Origin: Bradyrhizobium ivorense
GTDB taxonomy: Bacteria > Pseudomonadota > Alphaproteobacteria > Rhizobiales > Xanthobacteraceae
Reading direction: 5' to 3'
DNA: 64,000 nucleotides
Assembly: GCF_900696085.1 (NCBI RefSeq)
Contig: NZ_CAADFC020000033.1
Location: 558,001-622,000, forward strand
Position 1 is the first letter of the stretch, and the number at the start of each line of letters is the position of its first letter. Position numbers and translations under genes: made by a program. The notes beneath the pieces were generated by a model. It saw only the letters and a list, made by a program, of their open reading frames with translations. It was not told the DNA's origin and made no database searches. This document shows, piece after piece, positions 1-7,737 of this stretch.

Positions 1-401
1 TTCGACCAGGTGATGGCGTCGGTCAGCGGCTCGGCCGCGAGGAAAAACACCTTCTTCTGATTGGCGAAGTCGCTGACGGCAAGGCCGATGTTGGAGAGGA
101 AGGTGCCCGCAAGCAGCGCGACCTTCTCGCTCGACACCAATTCGTTTGCCGCGGTCTGCGCATCCGCCGGCTTGCCGCCGTCATCCTTGGAGACGACGAC
201 CAGCTTCTTGCCGTTGATGCCGCCGGCGGCATTGATCTCTTCCACCGCGAGCTGCCAGCCCTTGCGGTAGGGCTCGGTGAACGCCGGCAGCAAGGAATAA
301 CTATTGATCTCGCCGATCTTGATCTCGCTCTGTGCCATAGCGCTGGTCGCCATGGTCGCAACCGCGATCGCCAGACCCGCCCCTACGAAATAACCACGCA
401 T
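1..401 (-). CDS. Branched-chain-amino-acid-type ABC transporter substrate-binding protein (partial, N-terminal part)
   Basis: Periplasmic binding protein of the Leu/Ile/Val (LivJ, type I fold) family, cut off by the window edge after about 133 codons. The start is the ATG at 401, preceded by GGAGGTACGGG, and is followed by a signal peptide ending near AMA-Q (residues 1-24). The mature start, SEIKIGEINSYS, and the later AAGGINGKKLVVV and LLAGTFLS segments are typical of the family. It begins 29 bp after the DUF1185 gene on the same strand, so it is probably the last visible gene of the 6-hydroxynicotinate reductase operon. Uptake of nicotinate or a related heteroaromatic acid is therefore likely by inference; the family alone does not show the ligand. 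Confidence 0.85.
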   Translation of the reverse strand, partial: MRGYFVGAGLAIAVATMATSAMAQSEIKIGEINSYSLLPAFTEPYRKGWQLAVEEINAAGGINGKKLVVVSKDDGGKPADAQTAANELVSSEKVALLAGTFLSNIGLAVSDFANQKKVFFLAAEPLTDAITWS

Positions 402-430
402 CCCGTACCTCCAGTTTGTCTTCAAAGAGA

Positions 431-1015
431 TTATCGCAATCCGTCTTCGCCCTTGATTTCGTTCACGGTCAGCCCGCCGACCCGCGGCAGCGGCCGGCCG
501 CTGTCGGTCACCGCGACCGCGACCATGATCTCGTTGGCCCGCGGCGCATCGTTGATCTGCACCTCCATGCCGTCGAAATGGCTGCGCACGAACGCCGCGT
601 CCTTGTGGCCGAGCGGAATGTCCAGCGTGGTGCCGGGGCCCGAGCGCTTCTTCGACGACGGGATCAGCGCGGCGCCCTTGGAGAGCACCTTGCGCACCGG
701 CGCACCCATCTTCGGATGCAGGATCGCGGCCGCATGCTCCAGCTCGCCGTTTTCGCCGACCGCGGCCGCCTTGCCGTAGGAATGCGCCTTGGCGCCGTCG
801 ATGCCGAGTGCGGCCACCGCCCGCTTCGACAGCAATTCGCCGAGCTCCTCGCCGATTGCGATCAGCGGCGACAGGTCCTCGACATAGCGGCCGGCAAACG
901 GATTTTCGATCACGGCGATCGCGGCGGCACGCCGGGTCGGCGGCGCGATGGTCTTGCCCATCTCCAGATGGGTCTCCTCGACCACGGTGACGATCTTGCG
1001 AATGACGGCGCTCAT
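431..1015 (-). CDS. DUF1185 (AA_synth, 'amino acid synthesis') family protein
   Basis: A 194-residue protein of the PF06684 family, whose biochemical role is not established despite the name. I chose the ATG at 1015 (MSAVIRKIVTVVEETHLEMG) because the upstream in-frame extension is low-complexity Arg-rich sequence typical of antisense reading. The family's N-terminal VVEETHxExG and the C-terminal run of MEVQINDAPRANEIMVAVAV are present. It lies 16 bp after the UPF0280 gene and 29 bp before an ABC binding-protein gene, in one minus-strand operon headed by 6-hydroxynicotinate reductase. The operon context suggests a step in nicotinate ring breakdown, for example hydrolysis of the reduced lactam, but this is inference. 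Confidence 0.8.
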   Translation of the reverse strand: MSAVIRKIVTVVEETHLEMGKTIAPPTRRAAAIAVIENPFAGRYVEDLSPLIAIGEELGELLSKRAVAALGIDGAKAHSYGKAAAVGENGELEHAAAILHPKMGAPVRKVLSKGAALIPSSKKRSGPGTTLDIPLGHKDAAFVRSHFDGMEVQINDAPRANEIMVAVAVTDSGRPLPRVGGLTVNEIKGEDGLR

Positions 1016-1031
1016 CTGGCCTCGCTCCCGG

Positions 1032-1940
1032 TCATGCCTGCAGCACGTTTTGTGTCGTTGTTCCTTGAAACGCGTGCGATGCCGGCGCCTCGCCGCCAAT
1101 TGCACCGACCAGCCGCGTTTCGCCCAGTAGACGCAATGCCGCGCCCTCGATCAATCCCGACATCAGGAGCAGGCGCGCCTGCGCCGCGCCCGCGTCGAGT
1201 GCCCGCTCGATCTCGTGTTCCGCCAAGGGCCCGACATCGCGGGTCACCAGCCGCGCGCCGAGATCGCTGTCCGGCTGCAACTCGTTCGCCGGAAGCCGGA
1301 CGATCGCGGGATGGCCGGGCAGATCGACCGCATTGGCGATGATGGTCGCCGCGGCATCGGCCCGCGAGGCCGTGCCCGCCAGCACCGTGACGGCATCCGC
1401 AATGCCGAGCGAAAAGCTGCGGCCGTGCCGGCCGCTGGTCGCGATACCGCGCACCGGCATGTCGGCATCGATGGCCGTGGTGCGCATCACGCCGTGACGG
1501 TCCGGGCGATCCATCAGGCCGACGCTGAACTGCTCCCCGCCGGCGAGATGCAGCGCGATATCGCCGCCATTGTTGACATAGGCGCGATCGAGCGTGGCTT
1601 CCCGCAGCATCGCACCGAGGATTTCCTCGGCAACCGAGCCCGCCACCGCCGCCATCGGCGTGATGAAGGTGTCGGCGGCAAATGGCGCGACCGCTGCATG
1701 CATGCGCCGCGCGACCACGCCTTTCAGCGCGCAGTGATGTGGATCGGCCGCACTGCGTAACAAAGGCAACTCCGCACAGAGTTCATCCAGCAGGCCAGTG
1801 AACCGTTCCGCCGCCGCCCGATAGGCGGCGCTGACATCGGCGTCCCTGCCCTTCGCTCCAATGACCAGATCAATGGGACCGTCCTGCAAATGCAGCCGCT
1901 TGCCGTCGGGGAGAAGCGCGATTTGCGGGAGCCGCGTCAT
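1032..1940 (-). CDS. UPF0280 family protein (ApbE-like fold)
   Basis: A 302-residue protein of the UPF0280 family, which I recall as belonging to the ApbE-like (flavin transferase) structural superfamily; its own function is unproven. Conserved-looking features include the MAAVAGSVAEEIL segment near residues 95-107, the AYVNNGGDIALHL segment near 118-130 and the ATSGRHGRSFSLGIADAVTV segment. These correspond to the AGA, GNGG-D-like and D-A-T parts of ApbE-type proteins. Its ATG overlaps the stop of the reductase gene by four bases (ATGA), implying translational coupling. Since bacterial 6-hydroxynicotinate reductase is reported to carry covalently bound flavin, a flavin-attachment role is an attractive but untested inference. 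Confidence 0.8.
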   Translation of the reverse strand: MTRLPQIALLPDGKRLHLQDGPIDLVIGAKGRDADVSAAYRAAAERFTGLLDELCAELPLLRSAADPHHCALKGVVARRMHAAVAPFAADTFITPMAAVAGSVAEEILGAMLREATLDRAYVNNGGDIALHLAGGEQFSVGLMDRPDRHGVMRTTAIDADMPVRGIATSGRHGRSFSLGIADAVTVLAGTASRADAAATIIANAVDLPGHPAIVRLPANELQPDSDLGARLVTRDVGPLAEHEIERALDAGAAQARLLLMSGLIEGAALRLLGETRLVGAIGGEAPASHAFQGTTTQNVLQA

Positions 1941-3385
1941 GCGCGCCGTCCGGGAATGTAGGGCATCGGCCGGACCTCGGCGCTGTCGCGCAGCGAGGAC
2001 AGCGGGCGGACATAATCCATGTGGCCGCCAAGCGCCGCATAGTCAGACAGCCGCATCGTGAACTCGATCGGCGCCACCAGCGCCGGCGTCGGCACGTAGC
2101 CGAAGGCGCCGGCCGGCATCTGCGTGACATCGACCATGAAGGTGATGCCGCCGCCGGGCCAGACATAGACCGGTGCGCCGCCGCTGGTCACCCGCGTCAG
2201 TGCATCCTTGACCGAGCGCGTCAGCCGCACCGGATTGTCGGTGACGCCGGCGCGCAGCGAGCCACCGGCGCCGCCCATGAACAGCACGGTGCACAGCGCC
2301 GGCTCGCAATTCTCCTGGATGCGCTCGACCGAAAATCTGAGATCCGCCGGCATCTCGGTCTCGACCGGCCGCAGCGCCTCGTCGAGCACGTAGTAGGAGG
2401 CGTGTTCGCCGGTGGTCGAGACCATCAGCATGGTCAACCCCGGCCGCGCCTCCTTCGGATTGAACGGACCGAGGATCGACAAGGGATCGGAAATGTTGGT
2501 GCCGCCCCAGCCGGTGCCGGGATCGGCGACCTGGAAATAACGGCCGGGCGTCGAGCGCCGCCCCTTCATCTTGATGCCGGTGTCGGCGATGTCGAGCAGC
2601 TTTCCGGCCTGGTGCTCGCTGAGCACGCCGGTGATGTGGTCGTCGACCACCACGACCTCGTCGACCTTGCCGTGCCACTGCTTGGCGAACATGCCGATGG
2701 TCGCCGAGCCGCAGCCGACCCGCATCCGTTCTTCCGGCACGCTGTTGACGATCGGCGGCTTGCCGGCCTGCACGATCACGGTGGCACCGCCGTCGATGGT
2801 CAGCTCCACCGCCTTGCAGTTGGAGAGGTCCATCAGCGTGTCGCAGGTGACGCGGCCTTCCTTCTTCGAGCCGCCGGTCAGATGATGCACGCCGCCGAGC
2901 GACAGCATCTGCGAGCCGTATTCGCTGGTCGTGACATGGCCGACCGCCTCGCCGTCGGCGCGGACAACAGCGGTTTCGGGGCCGAGATAGCGGTCGGTGT
3001 CGATCTTCACCTTGACGCCGCAATAGGAGAAAATGCCCTCGGTCACCACCGTGACCATGTCGACGCCGTCGACCTCCGACGAGACGATGAAGGGCGCCGG
3101 CTTGTAGTCCGGATAGGTCGTGCCCGCGCCGATCGCGGTGACGAAGATGTCGGGCTGGCGGACGATCTTGCCGTCCCAGTCGCCGCTCACCTGGAACGGC
3201 ACCAGCTTGCCGCCATGCGACACCGTGCGCTCCAGCACGACATGAGGATCGACGCGGACCAATGTTCCATCATGATTGGCGTAGCGGTCACAGGCACCGG
3301 CCGCGCCCGGCTTGATGTAGCACATCACCGGACAGGCATCGCAGCGGATCTTGTCGCCGGCGGCGACGGTCATTGTGTCAGCCAT
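1937..3385 (-). CDS. hnr: 6-hydroxynicotinate reductase
   Basis: Predicted iron-sulfur flavoenzyme that reduces 6-hydroxynicotinate to 1,4,5,6-tetrahydro-6-oxonicotinate, the second step of the reductive nicotinate pathway known from Eubacterium barkeri and proposed for Azorhizobium. It has 482 residues from the ATG at 3385; a TTG nine bases upstream is an alternative start. The N-terminus holds a cysteine cluster (C15, C18, C22, C32: DACPVMC...GACDRY) suited to a 4Fe-4S centre. The body is rich in glycine loops such as PGTGWGGTNISDPLSILGPF. It is the first gene of a minus-strand operon divergent from nicA-nicB, so both early pathway enzymes flank one regulatory region. The call rests on family recognition plus this context. 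Confidence 0.85.
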   Translation of the reverse strand: MADTMTVAAGDKIRCDACPVMCYIKPGAAGACDRYANHDGTLVRVDPHVVLERTVSHGGKLVPFQVSGDWDGKIVRQPDIFVTAIGAGTTYPDYKPAPFIVSSEVDGVDMVTVVTEGIFSYCGVKVKIDTDRYLGPETAVVRADGEAVGHVTTSEYGSQMLSLGGVHHLTGGSKKEGRVTCDTLMDLSNCKAVELTIDGGATVIVQAGKPPIVNSVPEERMRVGCGSATIGMFAKQWHGKVDEVVVVDDHITGVLSEHQAGKLLDIADTGIKMKGRRSTPGRYFQVADPGTGWGGTNISDPLSILGPFNPKEARPGLTMLMVSTTGEHASYYVLDEALRPVETEMPADLRFSVERIQENCEPALCTVLFMGGAGGSLRAGVTDNPVRLTRSVKDALTRVTSGGAPVYVWPGGGITFMVDVTQMPAGAFGYVPTPALVAPIEFTMRLSDYAALGGHMDYVRPLSSLRDSAEVRPMPYIPGRRA

Positions 3386-3446
3386 CGTGACCAAGCCTGG
3401 ACTTGTGGCGGCGGTCGATCATACTTCGCTTGCCTCCGCCGGTGAT

Positions 3447-3466
3447 ATCGTTCGTATACGAATGAT
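3447..3466. promoter_or_regulatory. Operator-like palindrome O1 at the reductase promoter
   Basis: ATCGTTCGTATACGAATGAT is a 20-bp palindrome centred on GTATAC with one mismatched pair. It shares the core CGTTYGTATACRAAYG with the palindrome at 3600-3617. It lies immediately downstream of, and touching, the predicted -10 of the minus-strand reductase promoter, the position expected for a repressor site. The regulator gene is not in the window. Confidence 0.7.
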
Positions 3467-3493
3467 CCTGCGCGGGAGCTTGCGGCCTGTCAA
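3465..3493 (-). promoter_or_regulatory. Predicted sigma-70 promoter of the 6-hydroxynicotinate reductase operon
   Basis: Reading the minus strand, a perfect TTGACA -35 box (3493-3488) is followed after 17 bp by CAGGAT (3470-3465). Transcription would start near 3459, inside palindrome O1, about 75 bases before the chosen ATG at 3385. The -10 is weak (3 of 6), as expected for a promoter that is controlled. Confidence 0.45.
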
Positions 3494-3595
3494 GCGGCCA
3501 ATGCGCGGAAAAACTGCCGCTGCCGAATAATAGCCCATTTGCCTAGCCGCCTTGTTCATAAAGCGGGCACGCGCTGCAGCGCGGCATGCCGCCGC

Positions 3596-3623
3596 TTGCA
3601 CGTTTGTATACAAACGTTATCCT
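3596..3623 (+). promoter_or_regulatory. Predicted sigma-70 promoter of nicA-nicB
   Basis: TTGCAC (3596-3601) and TATCCT (3618-3623) are separated by 16 bp, and that spacer is almost exactly the palindrome at 3600-3617. A protein bound there would block RNA polymerase. The start codon of nicA follows about 50 bases downstream. Both hexamers are imperfect, so the promoter is a proposal. Confidence 0.4.
3600..3617. promoter_or_regulatory. Operator-like palindrome O2 at the nicA promoter
   Basis: ACGTTTGTATACAAACGT is a perfect 18-bp palindrome with the same GTATAC centre and CGTTYG arms as O1, 153 bp away. Two near-identical palindromes on divergent promoters of one pathway strongly suggest a shared dimeric regulator, for instance of the GntR, MarR or TetR type. 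NicR and NicS control nicotinate genes in Pseudomonas; which family acts here is unknown. Confidence 0.75.
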
Positions 3624-3676
3624 CCTTCGCGATCGCGCGCGGGGTTGCAGCGCAAACACGAGGGAGAACAAGGGCG

Positions 3677-4144
3677 ATGCGCCTGACCGTGAACGGCAGG
3701 AACCATGATGTCGACGCTGCTCCCGACACCGCATTGCTTTACGTGCTGCGCAACGATCTCGAACTGAACGGACCGAAATACGGCTGCGGTCTCGGCGAGT
3801 GCGGCGCCTGCGCGGTGCTGATCGACGGCGTCGCCGCGCGGTCCTGCGTGATCCCGATCGAAGGCTGCGTGGGGCGCGACATCGTGACGCTCGAAGGCCT
3901 CGGCAGCCGCGAGCATCCCGATCCGGTGCAGGACGCCTTCATCCGCGAACAGGCCGCGCAATGCGGCTACTGCCTCAACGGCATGATCATCACCACCAAG
4001 GCGCTGCTGGCGCGCAACGCTGCGCCAAGCGAGCACGAGGTGCTGGAAGCACTGCGCTACAATCTCTGCCGCTGCGGCGCGCATATCGAAATTGTCCGTG
4101 CCGCGATGCGCGCCGCCGGCCACGCGCTCGAGGCGCGCGATTGA
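3677..4144 (+). CDS. nicA: Nicotinate dehydrogenase small [2Fe-2S] subunit
   Basis: Iron-sulfur subunit of the nicotinate hydroxylase that makes 6-hydroxynicotinate; 155 residues, matching Pseudomonas NicA in size. The plant-type ferredoxin cluster ligands are C37, C42, C45 and C57 (YGCGLGECGAC), and the second cluster ligands are C96, C99, C131 and C133 (QCGYC...LCRC), as in the xanthine-oxidase family. I chose ATG 3677 because the family start RLTVNGRxH follows directly and the in-frame upstream extension runs across the promoter. Its TGA overlaps the nicB ATG by one base, so the subunits are probably made in step. It would pass electrons from the molybdenum subunit to the cytochrome domain of NicB. 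Confidence 0.93.
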   Translation: MRLTVNGRNHDVDAAPDTALLYVLRNDLELNGPKYGCGLGECGACAVLIDGVAARSCVIPIEGCVGRDIVTLEGLGSREHPDPVQDAFIREQAAQCGYCLNGMIITTKALLARNAAPSEHEVLEALRYNLCRCGAHIEIVRAAMRAAGHALEARD

Positions 4145-7100
4145 TGGCTGTGACGGAGCAACGCCAGCGCGGCTCGCTGTCGGTCGTGCGCCCTGCGGTG
4201 CTGGGCAGCGAAGGCGCATTCGAGACCTTCATCTGCATCACCGCCGACGGCTCGGTCAACGCCTATAACGGCCACGTCGATCTCGGCACCGGCATCCGCA
4301 CCGCGCTCGGCCAGATCGTCGCCGAAGAGCTCGACGTCTCCTTTGCCCGCGTCGTCGTGATCCTCGGCGACACCGCAACGGTGCCGAACCAGGGCGCGAC
4401 GATCGCGAGCGAGACCATCCAGATCACCGCCGTCCCGCTGCGCAAGGCCGCCGCCCAGGCGCGGCATTTTCTGGTCGCGCGCGCAGCCGAGCGGTTGGAG
4501 CTCCCGATCGAGGAGCTCACGGTCGAGGACGGCCTGATCCGCGGCCACGACAATCGCAGCGTCAGCTATGGCGAGTTGATCGCCGACGACACGATCCAGT
4601 TGGAGCTTGCCGACGACGTCCCGGTCAAGGCCGTGGGTGCCTATTCCATCGTCGGCAAATCGGTGCCGCGCGTCGACCTGCCGGCGAAAGCCACCGGCGA
4701 GCTGGTCTATGTGCACGATGTGCGGGTGCCGGGCATGCTGCACGGCCGCGTCGTCCGCCCGCCCTATGCCGGCGTCGATGCCGGCCCGTTCGTCGGCACC
4801 AGCCTGCTCGCGGTCGACGAAGCCTCGGTGCGCGACATCCCCGGCCTCGTCGCGGTGGTGCGGATCGGCGATTTCGTCGGCGTCGTCGCCGAGCGCGAGG
4901 AGAACGCGATCAAGGCCGCGGCCCAGCTCAAGGTGACGTGGAAACCGGGGCCGGCGTTGACCGATCTCAGCGATCTCGAGCAGGCGCTGCGTGCCAATCC
5001 GTCGACGCCGCGCCAGCTGATCGACAAGGGCGATGTCGACGCCGCGATCGCGGCGGCCGCAAAGCCGATGCAGCGGACCTACGTTTGGCCGTACCAGATG
5101 CACGGCTCGATCGGCCCGTCCTGCGCGGTTGCCGATTACGGCGACGGCGCGATCCGGGTCTGGTCCGGCACGCAGAACCCGCACATTCTGCGCGGCGATC
5201 TTGCGCTGCTGATCGAGCGTCCCGAATCCGAGATCGACGTGATCAGGATGGAAGCCGCCGGCTGCTACGGCCGCAACTGCGCCGACGACGTCTCCGCCGA
5301 CGCGCTGCTGCTGTCGCGCGCCGTCGGCCGCCCGGTGCGCGTGCAGCTCACCCGCGAGCAGGAACATGCCTGGGAGCCGAAGGGCACCGCGCAATTGATG
5401 GACGTCAATGGCGGGCTCAATGCCGACGGCAGTGTCGCCGGTTATGACTTCTCCACGCGCTATCCCTCGAACGGTGCGCCGACGCTGGCGCTGCTGCTGA
5501 CGGGGCGGATCGCGCCTGAAGCCGCCGTGTTCGAGATGGGCGATCGCACCGCGATCCCGCCCTACGACTACGAGAACATGCGCGTCGTCGCCAACGACAT
5601 GCCGCCGATCGTGCGCGCGTCCTGGTTTCGCGGCGTTTCGGCGCTGCCGAACACCTTTGCCCACGAGTCCTATATCGACGAGCTTGCCGCCGAGGCCGAG
5701 GTCGATCCGATCGAATACCGGCTGCGTTACCTGAAGGACAAGCGCGCGATCGATCTCGTCAACGCGGTCGCCGAGCGCGCCGGCTGGACGCCGCGTCCGG
5801 TGCGGCAGGAGCCGGAGGCAGAAGGCGACATCGTGCGCGGCCGCGGCTTTGCCTATGCGCTCTATGTCCACAGCAAGTTTCCCGGCTATGGCGCGGCATG
5901 GTCGGCGTGGATCGCCGACGTCGCGGTCAACAAGGCGACCGGCGACGTCAGCGTGACGCGCGTCGTCGCCGGGCAGGATTCCGGATTGATGATCAATCCG
6001 GAGGGCGTGCGCCACCAGATCGAAGGCAACGTCATCCAGTCGACCAGCCGCGCGCTGATGGAGGAAGTCTCCTTCGAGCGCGGCGCGGTGACGGCGCGGG
6101 AATGGGGCGCCTACCCCATCATCAAATTCCCGGAGCTGCCGAAGATCAACGTGCTGATGCTGCCGCGGCGGGATCAGCCGCCGCTCGGCGTCGGCGAGTC
6201 CGCCTCGGTGCCGAGCGCGGCTGCGATCGCCAACGCGATCTATGATGCGACCGGCGTGCGTTTTCGCGAGCTGCCGTTCACGCCGGAACGCATTTTGAAG
6301 GGATTGCACGGCGAGCAGCCCTCGGCGCCCGCTCCGCTCCCGCCGCCTGCCGCGCCGGCGCAACTCAACAAATGGCAGAACCCGATCGTCAAACGCAGCG
6401 GCATCCTCGCCGGTGTTGCGGCACTGTGCGCGGCGGCGATCGGCATCGGTGCCGCCGTGCTGCCGTGGCGCGCTATTGCGCCGATTGCTCAGCCCGATGC
6501 ATCAGTGTTTTCCGCCGCGACGATTGCGCGCGGCAAGGAGCTTGCGGCGCTCGGCGCCTGCGCGGTCTGCCACACCTCCGAGCATGGCATCTTGAACGCC
6601 GGCGGCCGCCCGCTGGAGACGCCGTTCGGCACCATCTACACCACCAACATCACGCCCGATGTCGCGACCGGCATCGGCGCGTGGTCCTACCCCGCCTTCG
6701 AGCGCGCGATGCGCGAGGGCATCCACCGCGACGGGCGGCATCTCTACCCCGCGTTTCCATATACGCATTTTGCCAAGGCGAGCGACGCCGACCTGCAGGC
6801 GCTCTATGCCTACCTGATGGCGCAGGCGCCCGTGCGCGCCGAGACGCCGCAGAACACCCTCGCCTATCCATTCAACCTGCGTCCGCTGCTGGCCGGATGG
6901 AATGCGCTGTTCCACAAACCGGATACGTTCCAGCCCAATCCCGCCAAATCCGAAGTGTGGAATCGCGGCGCCTATCTGATCGAGGGTCTCGGCCATTGCA
7001 GCGCCTGTCACTCGCCGCGCAATGCGCTCGGTGCCGAACGGCAGGCCGCCTATCTCGCCGGCGGCTTTGCCGAGGGCTGGGAGGCGCCGGCGCTGACCTC

Positions 7101-7677
7101 GCTGTCGAAGGCGCCGATCCCCTGGAGCGAGGACGAGCTGTACGCTTACTTGCGCACCGGCGAGTCCCGCCTTCATGGCGTTGCCGCGGGCCCGATGGCA
7201 CCGGTGGTCAAGGAATTAGCCGCGCTGCCCGACCAGGACATCCGCGCGATGGCGGTCTACCTTGCCTCGTTCAACGAGGCCGCCGATCGGCCGGCCCACG
7301 ATGCCCTGGCCGCAAGGCTCGAGGCCACGACCGCCGTCACGTCAGCCACGTCCGCCGGCGCCCGGATCTACCAGGGCGCCTGCGCGGTCTGCCACGAGGT
7401 CGGAGGTCCCCCGCTGTTCGGCAGCCGGCCCTCGCTGGCGCTGAACAGCAATCTGCACAGCGAGGTGCCCGACAACCTGATCCAGGTGATCCTGCACGGC
7501 ATCGCCAAGCCCGCGGTCACCGATCTCGGCTACATGCCACCCTTCAAGGACAGCATGAGCGACGGCCAGGTCGCCGAGCTGGTCGGCTTCCTCAGGCGGC
7601 AATTCGCCCCCGGCAAGCCGGAATGGACCGGCGTCGCTGCGACGATCGGCCGTATCCGGCAGACCATAGCGCGCTGA
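4144..7677 (+). CDS. nicB: Nicotinate dehydrogenase large subunit: molybdenum hydroxylase fused to a three-heme cytochrome c
   Basis: A 1177-residue membrane-linked hydroxylase subunit that oxidises nicotinate at C6 with water as oxygen donor. Residues about 1-740 form the molybdopterin-cytosine-dinucleotide domain of the xanthine-oxidase family, including the PLGVGES segment whose E685 is the expected catalytic glutamate. A hydrophobic segment near residues 755-782 is a likely membrane anchor. The tail carries three CxxCH heme sites (C806-H810, C952-H956, C1080-H1084). Length and layout match Pseudomonas putida NicB, which delivers electrons to the respiratory chain rather than to NAD. Heme attachment implies a periplasmic tail. 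pncB follows after 60 bp. Confidence 0.93.
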   Translation: MAVTEQRQRGSLSVVRPAVLGSEGAFETFICITADGSVNAYNGHVDLGTGIRTALGQIVAEELDVSFARVVVILGDTATVPNQGATIASETIQITAVPLRKAAAQARHFLVARAAERLELPIEELTVEDGLIRGHDNRSVSYGELIADDTIQLELADDVPVKAVGAYSIVGKSVPRVDLPAKATGELVYVHDVRVPGMLHGRVVRPPYAGVDAGPFVGTSLLAVDEASVRDIPGLVAVVRIGDFVGVVAEREENAIKAAAQLKVTWKPGPALTDLSDLEQALRANPSTPRQLIDKGDVDAAIAAAAKPMQRTYVWPYQMHGSIGPSCAVADYGDGAIRVWSGTQNPHILRGDLALLIERPESEIDVIRMEAAGCYGRNCADDVSADALLLSRAVGRPVRVQLTREQEHAWEPKGTAQLMDVNGGLNADGSVAGYDFSTRYPSNGAPTLALLLTGRIAPEAAVFEMGDRTAIPPYDYENMRVVANDMPPIVRASWFRGVSALPNTFAHESYIDELAAEAEVDPIEYRLRYLKDKRAIDLVNAVAERAGWTPRPVRQEPEAEGDIVRGRGFAYALYVHSKFPGYGAAWSAWIADVAVNKATGDVSVTRVVAGQDSGLMINPEGVRHQIEGNVIQSTSRALMEEVSFERGAVTAREWGAYPIIKFPELPKINVLMLPRRDQPPLGVGESASVPSAAAIANAIYDATGVRFRELPFTPERILKGLHGEQPSAPAPLPPPAAPAQLNKWQNPIVKRSGILAGVAALCAAAIGIGAAVLPWRAIAPIAQPDASVFSAATIARGKELAALGACAVCHTSEHGILNAGGRPLETPFGTIYTTNITPDVATGIGAWSYPAFERAMREGIHRDGRHLYPAFPYTHFAKASDADLQALYAYLMAQAPVRAETPQNTLAYPFNLRPLLAGWNALFHKPDTFQPNPAKSEVWNRGAYLIEGLGHCSACHSPRNALGAERQAAYLAGGFAEGWEAPALTSLSKAPIPWSEDELYAYLRTGESRLHGVAAGPMAPVVKELAALPDQDIRAMAVYLASFNEAADRPAHDALAARLEATTAVTSATSAGARIYQGACAVCHEVGGPPLFGSRPSLALNSNLHSEVPDNLIQVILHGIAKPAVTDLGYMPPFKDSMSDGQVAELVGFLRRQFAPGKPEWTGVAATIGRIRQTIAR

Positions 7678-7737
7678 CCTGCCATGTTCCGCCAAAACCC
7701 ACTGGGCGGGCGGCGTCCGGCAGGCTAAGGTTCCCGC

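Noticed and set aside
4057..6363. A 768-codon open frame antisense to nicB
   Set aside because: It lies opposite a gene with strong family motifs. Its product is Arg/Asp/His-rich without any domain, as expected for the antisense frame of high-GC coding DNA.
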